Shown one piece after another: positions 18,014 to 25,534 of a stretch of DNA of 43,142 bases (position 1 is its first letter; every line of letters begins with the position of its first letter). The notes below the pieces were generated by a model. It had not been told where the DNA came from. It did not search any database and saw only the letters and a list, made by a program, of their open reading frames with translations. Position numbers and translations under genes: made by a program. Source of the DNA: Atribacterota bacterium (GTDB lineage: Bacteria; Atribacterota; Phoenicimicrobiia; Phoenicimicrobiales; Phoenicimicrobiaceae); assembly GCA_030666935.1 (NCBI GenBank), contig DAOUWX010000001.1:1-43142 (forward strand), given 5' to 3'.

Positions 18014-18921
18014 ATTACCTCCATGATAGGTTAATACCTAACGGTTCATATATTTTAAAATTTTAGGAAAATAAATCACATTAGTCTCTGCAAAGTTTTT
18101 GAATGTCTCCAAATTAGTTTACATTTATCTTGTTATAATAGCATAAATAAATGGAAGCAACAATCTCGTTAAAAACGAACTGCACGTTCCTGACCACAAC
18201 AAAACTATTTTGATTCTATTTGCTGACGGTTTAATAGCAGCCCCAACACGAAATATCCTACCACCGCTTGAGACTCTTTACACATACTTTCTTTCTGGCT
18301 CACTATGTTACAATACATCTTCCATCACTTATGTGTGGTCTTGTTAATGATAATACAGATCTGCAATCACCCTAACTTCGTCGTGTTCTCCTTTTCCAAC
18401 TTTAAATCTTTCCAAATCGGTTGTACGATGCATTCCATTTTATGGTTCAAAAATGTATATGCAATGATGTCAGGAGGTTTATGTATATTAATGCTTACTA
18501 TAGTTTTCTGATTTTAATTAAGTATTTTTTGGTATATTCTACTCTTGCTATTAAAATCCTTCTTTTTCTGGAAAATAATTTATAAAAACAAAAAGCCCTT
18601 CAGCAAATTGCCAAAGGGCTGGAAATTGTCAGCTCCCCCTATTGGAAAGCTTTAGAACTTTTAAGGGGGAAATTGCACTTGAAAACATTAGATTAATAAG
18701 TTAATTATTCATTATTCTAGGTAATCTTTAAATAGAATTTCACAATTTTATTGTAAAGAATTAAGGGTTCTAAAATGTTAAACTTGGTGGAGGCTAGTAA
18801 ACGAGTTTCGCAACTTTTGTATGAATGGGGAAACTGAAAAAGTATATCATAAGTTAGAAGAAGCAATTGGGATCTGTTAAGAATTAAAATATAGAGTTAC
18901 TCTTTAAGTATATTTGTTTAA
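18014..18921. other. Gene-poor stretch with repeat copy 2
   Basis: I see no convincing gene. Besides repeat copy 2 it holds a 25-bp block (18798-18822, CGAGTTTCGCAACTTTTGTA) that recurs at 25799-25823 with few changes. Right after it, two very short plus-strand frames (ending at 18835 and 18876) look protein-like but are too short to call. The remainder may be decayed coding DNA. Confidence 0.5.
18554..18712 (-). repeat. Accessory-region repeat, copy 2
   Basis: Same organisation as copy 1. The hairpin AGCCCTT/AAGGGCT lies at 18594-18620 and is followed on the minus strand by a T-rich run and GAAAAAGAAGGATTTTAAT. In this copy the box is flanked by CCCCCT and AGGGGG (outer arms near 18633 and 18669) that could close a second hairpin around an AAAG/CTTT inner stem. 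It lies downstream of the truncated parA and small-gene cluster. Confidence 0.85.
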
Positions 18922-19050
18922 TTAACTTGCATTTATGGTTAGAATAATTAATACCTTATAATCCTTAAGAGATAGGGCATGACCTAAATTGATCGCCGTC
19001 GTAGTTTTCCCGGTCCCGCCTTTAAAATTTAATATTGCAATTTTTCTCAT
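18922..19050 (-). pseudogene. Truncated ParA-family ATPase
   Basis: A 42-residue frame from ATG 19050, behind a GGGGG-type ribosome site, begins exactly like a ParA/Soj partition ATPase: MRKIAILNFKGGTGKTTTA then INLGHAL. The deviant Walker A is complete. The protein stops after the first strand-helix unit (KVLIILTINAS then TAA), where a ParA would continue with a DxDPQ motif, so at least 200 residues are lost. It is a relic of a partition gene from a plasmid or integrative element and cannot be functional. Confidence 0.8.
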
Positions 19051-19097
19051 AAATTCCCCCTGCTATATGCTTGTAATGTTTGTATTGTTTGTAATAC

Positions 19098-19520
19098 TTA
19101 ATATTTAAAAAATTTAATAGGAACATCTATATATATATTATCATCTACTATCCCTTCTGTTAATAATCCACCTTTTGGACTGTCTTTTTCTTCTTCTATA
19201 AAAAGACATAGAGGCTTCTCATGGCGCAGAATCGAAATAATATCACTGAATTGACTGATAGGATAATGGAGATTTATCTTATCCATCCATCCATATTTTT
19301 CTACCCAATTTGACCCATACTTTCTACACTCATTTGGAGGAATCTCTGAGTCATCCTTAAAGAATTTTATTGTTAGTGCGGTACCATCATGCTTTCGTTT
19401 TGCTCTTTTGTCATCACTATAACAACTTATTTTTATTATACAATCGCCTGGTTTTCTTTCTTTGTCATTGGCATAGTAACAAAGGCTGTAATGAGTAAAT
19501 TTTAGCTTTAAATAAGTCAT
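19098..19520 (-). CDS. Hypothetical protein, 140 aa
   Basis: I do not recognise this protein. It is soluble, without signal peptide or membrane helix, with several lysine/aspartate-rich segments and a C-terminal beta-rich part ending in YIDVPIKFFKY. A clear AAAAAGGAGG ribosome site precedes the ATG, so it is probably expressed. It is the last intact gene of a leftward run of small genes (19.1-21.7 kb). Size and composition would suit an immunity or regulatory protein; that is a guess. Confidence 0.7.
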   Translation of the reverse strand: MTYLKLKFTHYSLCYYANDKERKPGDCIIKISCYSDDKRAKRKHDGTALTIKFFKDDSEIPPNECRKYGSNWVEKYGWMDKINLHYPISQFSDIISILRHEKPLCLFIEEEKDSPKGGLLTEGIVDDNIYIDVPIKFFKY

Positions 19521-19622
19521 TTTATAACCTCCTTTTTAATTATTTTTAATTAATATTCCAGTTTCGCTTTACTTAAAAAATACTTTTTCAGCTTTTGATA
19601 TAGGGAAAATTTCAGCAATTGT

Positions 19623-19913
19623 TTATTCTGCAAGCCTACCTACTTTCGGATCATCAGCGCTTCTAATTCTCCAGCAAAATTCAATGCGGGACCATATAAC
19701 AGTTTTTTCAGTTAGTTTCCGGAACTCTTTAAGGACTTCAGGATTGATTGCTAAATTGCCATTCCGATTTTCATATACGAATTGAGATCCGAATTTATCT
19801 TCTATCAAATACACAACTTCGTTTTGGTAAAGTTCACGCTTTTTATTTATTTGATTAAGCATCCAACGGGCTACATCAGAAGCTTTTATTAGCGAATTAT
19901 TTTTCTTTTTCAT
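19623..19913 (-). CDS. Small conserved protein, possibly DUF6953-like
   Basis: A 96-residue soluble protein. The pattern SDVARWMLNQI, ELYQNEVVYLIEDKFG, FVYENRNGNLAI and FRKLTEKTVIW resembles a small uncharacterised family that I believe is DUF6953; I cannot check this. Its start overlaps the end of the preceding gene (19897-19913), indicating translational coupling. Function unknown. Confidence 0.72.
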   Translation of the reverse strand: MKKKNNSLIKASDVARWMLNQINKKRELYQNEVVYLIEDKFGSQFVYENRNGNLAINPEVLKEFRKLTEKTVIWSRIEFCWRIRSADDPKVGRLAE

Positions 19914-20097
19914 TTATATCAACTCTAATCAAGGAATCAGGTGAAAAATCGCCTTGTTCAAGCTTTTTTCCCGCAAACCACTGGCAAAGGACCCAATCAA
20001 AATGACGGGGATTTTTAACTGTCATAACAGGACCACCTGAAATAAGTTTGACTGTATCTCCAGTTTTAAATGCTTGATTTGATTTACTACTATCCAT
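19897..20097 (-). CDS. YodC-like DUF2158 protein
   Basis: A 66-residue protein with the DUF2158/YodC pattern: FKTGDTVKLISGGPVMTV, then CQWFAGKKLEQGDF. The family is a small SH3-like beta barrel of unknown function, often carried as single genes in accessory DNA. The 3' end overlaps the next gene by 17 bp. A GGAGG ribosome site precedes the ATG. Confidence 0.85.
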   Translation of the reverse strand: MDSSKSNQAFKTGDTVKLISGGPVMTVKNPRHFDWVLCQWFAGKKLEQGDFSPDSLIRVDINEKEK

Positions 20098-20118
20098 AAT
20101 TAAACCTCCTTAGTTTTA

Positions 20119-20304
20119 TTATTTGTTAAAATGCAACCCGAAAGCTTCATAAAGCATATCGATAAATCTTCTTCCTTCCGTCTCTATTCCTTTTTCTGCC
20201 CAAAACATTCTCTCTTCTAAGTCTTTTCTCCATAGCTTATAAATTCTGATTCCAATTACTGTAAGATAAATACAGATGATAATAACATAAATTGTATTAG
20301 CCAC
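20119..20304 (-). CDS. Small single-pass membrane protein, 61 aa
   Basis: One N-terminal membrane helix (about residues 4-22) followed by a charged tail with KLWRKDLEERMFWAEKG. No family recognised. It lies 21 bp upstream of the DUF2158 gene and is one of several tiny membrane genes in tandem. A GGGG-type ribosome site (GAAAAAAGGGGTTAATTG) precedes the ATG. Confidence 0.6.
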   Translation of the reverse strand: MANTIYVIIICIYLTVIGIRIYKLWRKDLEERMFWAEKGIETEGRRFIDMLYEAFGLHFNK

Positions 20305-20341
20305 AATTAACCCCTTTTTTCATTTCTACCCCCTGTTAATT

Positions 20342-20539
20342 CTACTTTAATTTTGTCCACCCTGTACCTCTAAACCATATTTCACCCGTACCTGTTATTC
20401 TGTGTATTCTAAACGGTGTCTTACCACCAAGATAATCAGGCATATACCTATAAGGTGTTGGCCAAACATAGATCGCAAACAAGATCACTAATACGATTAG
20501 AATTAGTTTTATAATATTGTTTATTTCAAGTGCTTTCAT
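20342..20539 (-). CDS. Small single-pass membrane protein, 65 aa
   Basis: A helix at about residues 10-26 is followed by an exported-looking tail with TPYRYMPDYLGGKTPFRIHR and GTGEIWFRGTGWTKLK. It shares its first five residues (MKALE), and their DNA, with the 109-residue protein encoded at 21086-21415, although the rest differs, suggesting reuse of a start cassette. Unknown function. Confidence 0.6.
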   Translation of the reverse strand: MKALEINNIIKLILIVLVILFAIYVWPTPYRYMPDYLGGKTPFRIHRITGTGEIWFRGTGWTKLK

Positions 20540-20556
20540 TGTCTTTTTAAACCCCC

Positions 20557-20760
20557 CTAATTCTTTATCTTTGTCTTTTTATCCTCAAATAGTTTATATT
20601 CAAAAAAACAAACTATAATTAAAAAAAGAACCCACACAAACCAAGTTTTCCACCAATTAAAAGGATTAGAAGGCGATGTCTCATGCGCAATATATAAAGT
20701 AACAAAGAAACTAATAACCGGAACAAAGATTGCTAAAATTATCTTTTGGTTTTTATTCAT
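20557..20760 (-). CDS. Small two-helix membrane protein, 67 aa
   Basis: Two hydrophobic helices (about residues 7-24 and 39-56) with a lysine-rich C-terminus. The GGGGAGGTTTAAAATGAAT leader resembles those of two other small genes in the cluster. No family recognised; it could be a regulator of a membrane complex, a toxin-like peptide or a holin-like protein, with no evidence to choose. Confidence 0.6.
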   Translation of the reverse strand: MNKNQKIILAIFVPVISFFVTLYIAHETSPSNPFNWWKTWFVWVLFLIIVCFFEYKLFEDKKTKIKN

Positions 20761-20835
20761 TTTAAACCTCCCCTTTTTCCTCCTTTTGTAATACTTTAAG
20801 TCGATTTTTAGCTTCCTGCATTTTTATTTCCTCTT

Positions 20836-21036
20836 CTAATTTTTTTCTTTTAATAGATAAACCAGTACTACCGGAATATATGCCATTAATAAAAAAATAT
20901 TTAACAAGGCCAAGGCTATAAAAGCTAAATAATAAATTACCTCTATTCCGTAATCAGCACTCGTAATTAAAATAAATGAAAGCAATAATAAACCAACATT
21001 TCCTATCATTAATAACAAAAAATGTATAATATTCAT
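20836..21036 (-). CDS. Small two-helix membrane protein, 66 aa
   Basis: Almost wholly hydrophobic, with helices near residues 4-25 and 33-60 and a short KEKN tail. It starts behind GGGGGGCTTAAAAATGAATAT, nearly identical to the leader of the gene beginning at 21737, which points to duplication of a leader plus start. Unknown function. Confidence 0.6.
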   Translation of the reverse strand: MNIIHFLLLMIGNVGLLLLSFILITSADYGIEVIYYLAFIALALLNIFLLMAYIPVVLVYLLKEKN

Positions 21037-21085
21037 TTTTAAGCCCCCCTTTATTATTTTATAACCAAATCATTCATTTATAGTT

Positions 21086-21415
21086 CTAAGGTAAACTGCC
21101 AATCACTTTATTATTCTTGTTCCCAACTAATATTTCTCCATTATCGTTTTTACTAACTCTCATCTCAGCAACAAGAGTGCCGTCTTTGTTGTAAATTTGA
21201 ACTACTCCGTTGTAAATTTGAACTACTCCATTGTCTTCATCATTAGTCAATAACTTAACAACCTCTTGCCCCACATCATTCACAATTGCTATACGCCTCG
21301 CCCTGATCTCCTCCTGAATAGCCACCCGGCTTTCAACATTTCCATCTACCAAGAACACATAAAACACCAATATTGCTAATACCGTATAAAGAAAAATTCT
21401 TTCAAGTGCTTTCAT
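21086..21415 (-). CDS. Membrane-anchored protein with tandem 7-residue repeat, 109 aa
   Basis: A signal-anchor (MKALERIFLYTVLAILVFYV) is followed by a basic coil (EEIRARRIAIV) and a beta-rich outer part. Residues GVVQIYN occur twice in a row, encoded by an exact 20-of-21-bp tandem DNA repeat at 21189-21230. That part (VVQIYNKDGTLVAEMR) reads like a strand-turn-strand unit. No family recognised. Confidence 0.65.
   Translation of the reverse strand: MKALERIFLYTVLAILVFYVFLVDGNVESRVAIQEEIRARRIAIVNDVGQEVVKLLTNDEDNGVVQIYNGVVQIYNKDGTLVAEMRVSKNDNGEILVGNKNNKVIGSLP
21189..21230. repeat. Tandem 21-bp duplication inside a coding gene
   Basis: TTGTAAATTTGAACTACTCC occurs at 21189-21208 and again at 21210-21229, period 21 bp, so the frame is kept and seven residues are doubled. 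The near identity of the two units indicates a recent slippage event. Confidence 0.9.
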
Positions 21416-21557
21416 TTTTTTTGCCCCCTTTATTAATTAAATAACTCCTTCAGAATACTCTTAAATACCTAAAATTTTTGCCCGTGGTGCGATTCTTTAT
21501 CTTTTTACTGATACCCCCCCCAACCACTTTTATTATTTCAAAATATAATACTCTATC

Positions 21558-21737
21558 TTATTTGTATCTCCTTTTTCCTTCATAAAAAAACACATATATT
21601 ACTATTATGGTCCCAACGACAACAGGACACTGTAATTCCGGATTAGCTCGTTCGATTCCCATCAATATGGCTCCGACTATACCCACACAAATTAAAGCTA
21701 AAATAAACCTTTTTAAAAACCACCAAACTATATTCAT
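21558..21737 (-). CDS. Small two-helix membrane protein, 59 aa
   Basis: First gene of the small-membrane-protein cluster and the one directly behind the truncated glycine riboswitch. The frame reaches an ATG at 21788, but a GAAGGGAGC ribosome site before ATG 21737 favours the shorter form (MNIVWWFLKRFI). It has two helices (about residues 7-27 and 37-53) and ends in a basic GKRRYK tail. Unknown function. Confidence 0.6.
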   Translation of the reverse strand: MNIVWWFLKRFILALICVGIVGAILMGIERANPELQCPVVVGTIIVIYVFFYEGKRRYK

Positions 21738-21794
21738 TTTTAAGCTCCCTTCTATATAGACCTCTTGATATTTTTTTACGGTTTGCATTTTTTA

Positions 21795-21966
21795 CAGGGT
21801 CTCCTACCAGAAGCAATTGCCCCGTCGGTGCTTTTTTGTATAAAGCTCTCCAGAGTTCTGTCCGGTAACAGTCCTTTTGCCTGAAAGTTTGGATACTTTT
21901 GGTATCTTGCCTCTTCGGCTCTTTTTCTTTTGTGATGGAAAGAAAAGGTCTATCCTGTTGCCTTCA
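21795..21966 (-). promoter_or_regulatory. Glycine riboswitch, second aptamer truncated
   Basis: About 170 bp nearly identical to the complete riboswitch at 25.2-25.45 kb. Aptamer 1 is whole: an ACAGGATAGACC start, the GCCGAAGAGGCAA internal loop, AAACTTTCAGGCAAAAGGAC and a closing CTGTTAC arm (one mismatch in P1). Aptamer 2 begins (ACTCTGGAGAGC, then CACCGACGGGGCAA) but its 3' half with the TTTCAGG motif is missing. It is followed within 60 bp by the start of the small-membrane-protein genes. It might still bind glycine through aptamer 1; no terminator follows. Confidence 0.8.
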
Positions 21967-22211
21967 TCCGGGTTATAATATTTTATTTTAAGTTAAGTAA
22001 TCATTTAAGATTGATAGTTGGATGGTTAGTATAGTTATAAGAATGTTACTTAGTGGGTCTCTTGGGATAGAGAAAAGGTGCTACTCTTAAGATAAATCTT
22101 AGATAATATAGCTTTTTATTTTAGGATAATGATATTATAGATATTCTGCTTGGATTAAAAATAGACTTCTTCAATTTATTTTTAATAGGCTGTTTTCTTT
22201 ATACTACAGTT

Positions 22212-22378
22212 CTATTAAAAAATCCTTCTTTTTCTGTGAAAATAATTTATAAAAAACAAAAAACCCTTTAGCAAAATGCCAAAGGGCTTGGAATGTCTTG
22301 GCTCCCCCTATTGGACACGTTCAGAACTTTTAAGGGAAACATTGCAACTGAAAATATTAGATTAATAAGTTAGTTACA
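22212..22378 (-). repeat. Accessory-region repeat, copy 3
   Basis: Full copy with the GGGGGAGCC box, a terminator hairpin at 22262-22289 (here ACCCTTT/AAAGGGC, one arm diverged), the T-rich tail and GAAAAAGAAGGATTTTTTAAT on the minus strand. It closely matches copy 1 in the ACGTTCAGAACTTTTAAGGG part. It lies about 135 bp downstream of the lipoprotein gene. Confidence 0.85.
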
Positions 22379-22512
22379 CACAATTAGAATATCTTCAAGA
22401 TAAATTGATATACATCTTTAAATACTTTTAGGTCGTAATATAGCGCCATTTTTAAAAAAATTTATAGGGGGCAAAGCCCCCTTAACCCTTAAATAGTTAA
22501 ATTGTTAAATGG

Positions 22513-25002
22513 TTAAAAAGCCCGAACAGCACGAACCCGGAATGTACTGAGCTTGAAGTGGGAGTTCTGAAGACCATAGTAAAAATAATTTTCCCATGCG
22601 AAGGTAGCACTGTACTCCGACGAACTCCAATAGCTGCCCTCATCGAAACCGCCAACACCGTGTTTATGTAGATTGACATACATCTGATTAAGCTCATCTT
22701 TCGAGGGCAAAAACCAGTCACTATAGCCCCCGTAAACCAGATCATCGCAAAACTGAGCTGCACGGTCTGTTTCAGAATGACTATTTAACCATGTCACAAT
22801 TTTAGTCGTATTACTCTGCCCGGTTCCAATCTCTGCTCCTGTTCCCCCAATTAAAGTTTCATAGCTGCCCCACTTTTTTAGCGCCTCAGTAGATACAGGG
22901 GCGGCTTCTAAATACCTCCAGCCAGAAGAGTAAATTCCTTTGTCGTAGAAGATGTATCCTCCCGCAGGTCCGATGTCGCGCAGGGAGTAGGTACCATTCT
23001 CTTTTACTATAACAATAAAACTCTGAGTATCAAAGAGCTCTCCATCAGATACTTTTACAGTAACTCCAAAACTTCCAGTTGCAGTGGGAGTCCAGGTAAT
23101 CAATCCGGTTGAAGAATTTATGCTCATTCCTGTAGGTTTGGTAGTTAGAGAATAAATTAGGGTATCTCCGTCAGAATCAGTAGCATTTAAATCATAGCTA
23201 TATGGTTCGTCTTTGGTTGCAGAAGTAACTGCGGTAGAAGTTATAACCGGGGGATGATTTACGTCTCCTACCGAAATAATTACTTGATCACTATCGGTTG
23301 CTTCCCCATCACTTACTTCACACTCAACGGTATAGTTACCTTCAGTAGATGGGGCTCTCCAGGTTACAGATGAACCTGAAGTACTTCCCTCAAATGTCCC
23401 TCCGTTTTTATTCCAGGTATAAGTAAGGGTATTCCCAACATCCTCGTCAGAGGCAGTACAGGTTATAGTGGTAGTCTCATTTATATTGATACTGGAGGGA
23501 TTAGCAGTAAGGCTAGAGATTACTGGGGCATGATTAACCTCTGCGCTAACTGTTACTGCTACAGTATCAGTCTTGGTAATATCATTTTCAGTATATCCCA
23601 CAGTAATAGTAGCACTACCAGGAGCAACTGCCGTAATCACGCCGGTATCGATTGTAGCAATTCCGATATTGCTTGAATCATAAGTGCAGGCATTAAGAGC
23701 TATATCAGCGGTAGACCCATTATCATAGTAAGCAGCAATCGAGTTGATAGATTGAGAATCTCCCACTCCTAAATTCATTGTTTCTGGAGAAACCTCAATA
23801 CTAGAGATTGAATCTTTCGGAAACTTCAGATTTTCTTCACCTCGCACTATCCAAGTCGTATCAGGGTAATAGGGATCAGTCCTTTCTTCATATGCATCAC
23901 CTGTGGTTAAGTCTCCTTCTCTCATTTTTTCGATTAAATCACATCCTTGGGACAAGCCAAAGCCCCCTGATGTTGTATCAGTAAATCCAAAGTAAGCTCC
24001 CGCACCTTTGTCTTTAAACACATTCCATAGGGCATCTGTTTTTGCACTTTGACAAGATATATTAAGAATGATTGTATTAGAAAAGTTACTTGATAAGTTG
24101 GAATTAAACCAGTTTGAACTTACTGCATAGACGGGCTCTGAAACTAAAACTCCGCTTTCTCCTTTTACCTTCATATTTTGCCAAATAGCCATGTGGTTCA
24201 AAAGCAACCAGGTATAATAACCAAGACTATTTAAATACCAAGGAACAACTTCACCAGTAGCAAGCCACTTACCTTTTGAGCCATGAGTATTTAATACAAC
24301 CATACCATTATAATCAGTAATATTCTGTAAAGAAGCCACATCAGCTTCTTTATTATCTAATGTGGCAATATTAAAACTTAAAGCAGAATCTTCAAATCTG
24401 TTAACATATTCTGATACAATATCATGACTCCATTCTTCGCCATCATTCGTGGTACCACTCCAGCTATTAAATTCTTCTGCAAAAGGAACCCAAATCAAAA
24501 CATTTCGACCGCCTGTATATACTATATCGTCTATATCTTTAGTATTTTGCGTACTGTGATTATCTAATTCTGATTTTATCTCTATAGTATTAGTAAAGCT
24601 TGTTTGAAAATTATCTGAAATGGGCAACATGTTTTCTGCTATTGTATTCCTTCCCAAGGTTGGCTCGGCATTGAGGTCCTGTAAAAGAATGAAGCTGATA
24701 AGTCCTGATGTATAGTTTATTTGCAGTAGATTTCCATCAATAACAGTGCTTTCTACACAAGTTTGCTCATTTAGATACTCACTTAAAATATTAAGGGTGC
24801 TCTCCATACCAATACCCGGACCTTCCACAATATCATTTAGTTTTTGCTCAGCTAAGTCATGAATAGGCAAAACTTCTTGAACAACTGCCTGATCAGTATC
24901 AGGTGATGCTTCGCCATTGGGCGTTACCCCCCCGCCACCGCAACCTGATAAAAACATAGCTAATAGGAAAAATATTATTACAAAAAAATATTTCCTTTTC
25001 AT
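22513..25002 (-). CDS. Multidomain lipoprotein: caspase-like domain, Ig-like repeats, DUF1566-like C-terminus
   Basis: An 829-residue exported lipoprotein. A lipobox (LSGC, Cys21) ends the signal peptide. Residues about 160-390 look like a clan-CD (caspase/gingipain-type) peptidase: the VVLNTHGSKG histidine (H240) and the IILNISCQSA cysteine (C317) are spaced as in that dyad. A Big_2-type Ig domain (about 398-486) follows, then a PKD/Ig-like domain (490-580), a He_PIG-type domain (582-667), and a C-terminal DUF1566/C-type-lectin-like domain (677-829) starting GPAGGYIFYDKG and ending FRVRAVRAF. An AGAAGGAGG ribosome site precedes ATG 25002. A complete glycine riboswitch lies upstream and repeat copy 3 downstream. 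It may be a surface protease or binding protein. Proteolysis is inferred from two residues only. Confidence 0.85.
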   Translation of the reverse strand: MKRKYFFVIIFFLLAMFLSGCGGGGVTPNGEASPDTDQAVVQEVLPIHDLAEQKLNDIVEGPGIGMESTLNILSEYLNEQTCVESTVIDGNLLQINYTSGLISFILLQDLNAEPTLGRNTIAENMLPISDNFQTSFTNTIEIKSELDNHSTQNTKDIDDIVYTGGRNVLIWVPFAEEFNSWSGTTNDGEEWSHDIVSEYVNRFEDSALSFNIATLDNKEADVASLQNITDYNGMVVLNTHGSKGKWLATGEVVPWYLNSLGYYTWLLLNHMAIWQNMKVKGESGVLVSEPVYAVSSNWFNSNLSSNFSNTIILNISCQSAKTDALWNVFKDKGAGAYFGFTDTTSGGFGLSQGCDLIEKMREGDLTTGDAYEERTDPYYPDTTWIVRGEENLKFPKDSISSIEVSPETMNLGVGDSQSINSIAAYYDNGSTADIALNACTYDSSNIGIATIDTGVITAVAPGSATITVGYTENDITKTDTVAVTVSAEVNHAPVISSLTANPSSININETTTITCTASDEDVGNTLTYTWNKNGGTFEGSTSGSSVTWRAPSTEGNYTVECEVSDGEATDSDQVIISVGDVNHPPVITSTAVTSATKDEPYSYDLNATDSDGDTLIYSLTTKPTGMSINSSTGLITWTPTATGSFGVTVKVSDGELFDTQSFIVIVKENGTYSLRDIGPAGGYIFYDKGIYSSGWRYLEAAPVSTEALKKWGSYETLIGGTGAEIGTGQSNTTKIVTWLNSHSETDRAAQFCDDLVYGGYSDWFLPSKDELNQMYVNLHKHGVGGFDEGSYWSSSEYSATFAWENYFYYGLQNSHFKLSTFRVRAVRAF
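22540..22596 (-). other. Candidate variable region of a DGR target protein
   Basis: Residues 803-821 of the lipoprotein (W-E-N-Y-F-Y-Y-G-L-Q-N-S-H-F and on) occupy the place where DUF1566-type targets of diversity-generating retroelements carry an Asn/Tyr/Ser/His-rich hypervariable strand between SSSEYS and the final VRAVR. Several codons here are of NNC form (AAC, TCC, CAC, TTC, CTC, TTC), unlike the T-ending habit of this AT-rich gene, which fits adenine mutagenesis of AAC template codons. No reverse transcriptase or template repeat is in the window, so this remains a candidate. Confidence 0.35.
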
Positions 25003-25164
25003 GGCTTAAGCCTCCTTCTAATTAAATAAAAATCTTTTTTAAGATTAGCTCTCAATTATTTACAAAAATATTGACTTTTAAATTTATATCTCAATATTTG
25101 ATATAATGGAAATATTACAATTTTTTAAAGCATGGTAACAATACAAAAAGCGTGTCTATATAAA

Positions 25165-25211
25165 CAAAAAAGGACAGAATAAAAATAGTTATATTACTAT
25201 TCTTACTCTGT
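25165..25211 (-). terminator. Expression-platform terminator of the glycine riboswitch
   Basis: ACAGAGTAAGAATAGT pairs with ACTATTTTTATTCTGT (25211-25196 with 25189-25174), followed by CC and six T on the minus strand. The first arm contains CAGAGT, which is also the closing strand of aptamer 2, so aptamer and terminator exclude each other: glycine binding should prevent termination (ON switch). Confidence 0.82.
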
Positions 25212-25452
25212 TCTTTTACCTGAAAGATTCTTCCTAATTGATTAGGAGAAAGTTTTTTCAGTAAATTCTGTATGGGTTTTCCTAAAGATTAGGAGTTGCC
25301 CCGTCGGTGCTTTTTAGTATAAAGCTCTCCAGAGTTCTGTCCGGTAACAGTCCTTTTGCCTGAAAGTTTGGATACTTTTGGTATCTTACCTCTTCGGCTC
25401 CTTCTCTTTTACGATGGAAAGAAAAGGTCTCTCCTGTTACCTTCATACAGGT
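25199..25452 (-). promoter_or_regulatory. Tandem glycine riboswitch
   Basis: Complete two-aptamer glycine riboswitch on the minus strand. Aptamer 1: P1 GTAACAG/CTGTTAC, GGAGAGACC, GAGCCGAAGAGG, AAACTTTCAGGCAAAAGGAC. Linker: CGGACAGA. Aptamer 2: ACTCTGGAGAGC, GCACCGACGGGGCAA, an extended variable P3 arm, AATCTTTCAGGTAAAAGAAC, closed by ACTCTG/CAGAGT. Every conserved block of the class is present. About 160 bp after its terminator begins the caspase-like lipoprotein gene. No glycine cleavage or transport gene is in the window. A 101-codon frame across it (25282-25587) is an artefact. Confidence 0.92.
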
Positions 25453-25534
25453 TACAATATTTAATTTATTAAATTTATAGAATATAAAATATTTCAGGCT
25501 ACATGTTATATTACAAATACGACATAAGGTTTTA

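Larger units (their letters stand above)
21789..22512. other. Intergenic region with truncated riboswitch and repeat copy 3
   Basis: No gene is seen in 724 bp. It holds the partial glycine riboswitch (21795-21966) and repeat copy 3 (22212-22378). Between them (21970-22210) is plain AT-rich DNA. Next to the lipoprotein stop are a GGGGGCAAAGCCCCC hairpin (22468-22482) and a TTAAC-rich stretch, which may terminate the lipoprotein transcript. Confidence 0.55.

Noticed and set aside
18305..18511. A 68-codon plus-strand frame
   Set aside because: No ribosome site and a hydrophobic, cysteine-rich composition typical of AT-rich noise; the opposite strand shows no gene either.
18772..18876. Two overlapping mini-frames (about 20 codons each) that read like protein ends
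   Set aside because: Too short to identify and no ribosome site for the first; possibly remnants of a decayed gene pair, but not supportable.
22497..22763. An 88-codon minus-strand frame overlapping the lipoprotein end
   Set aside because: Shadow frame of the DUF1566-like coding region, with no ribosome site.
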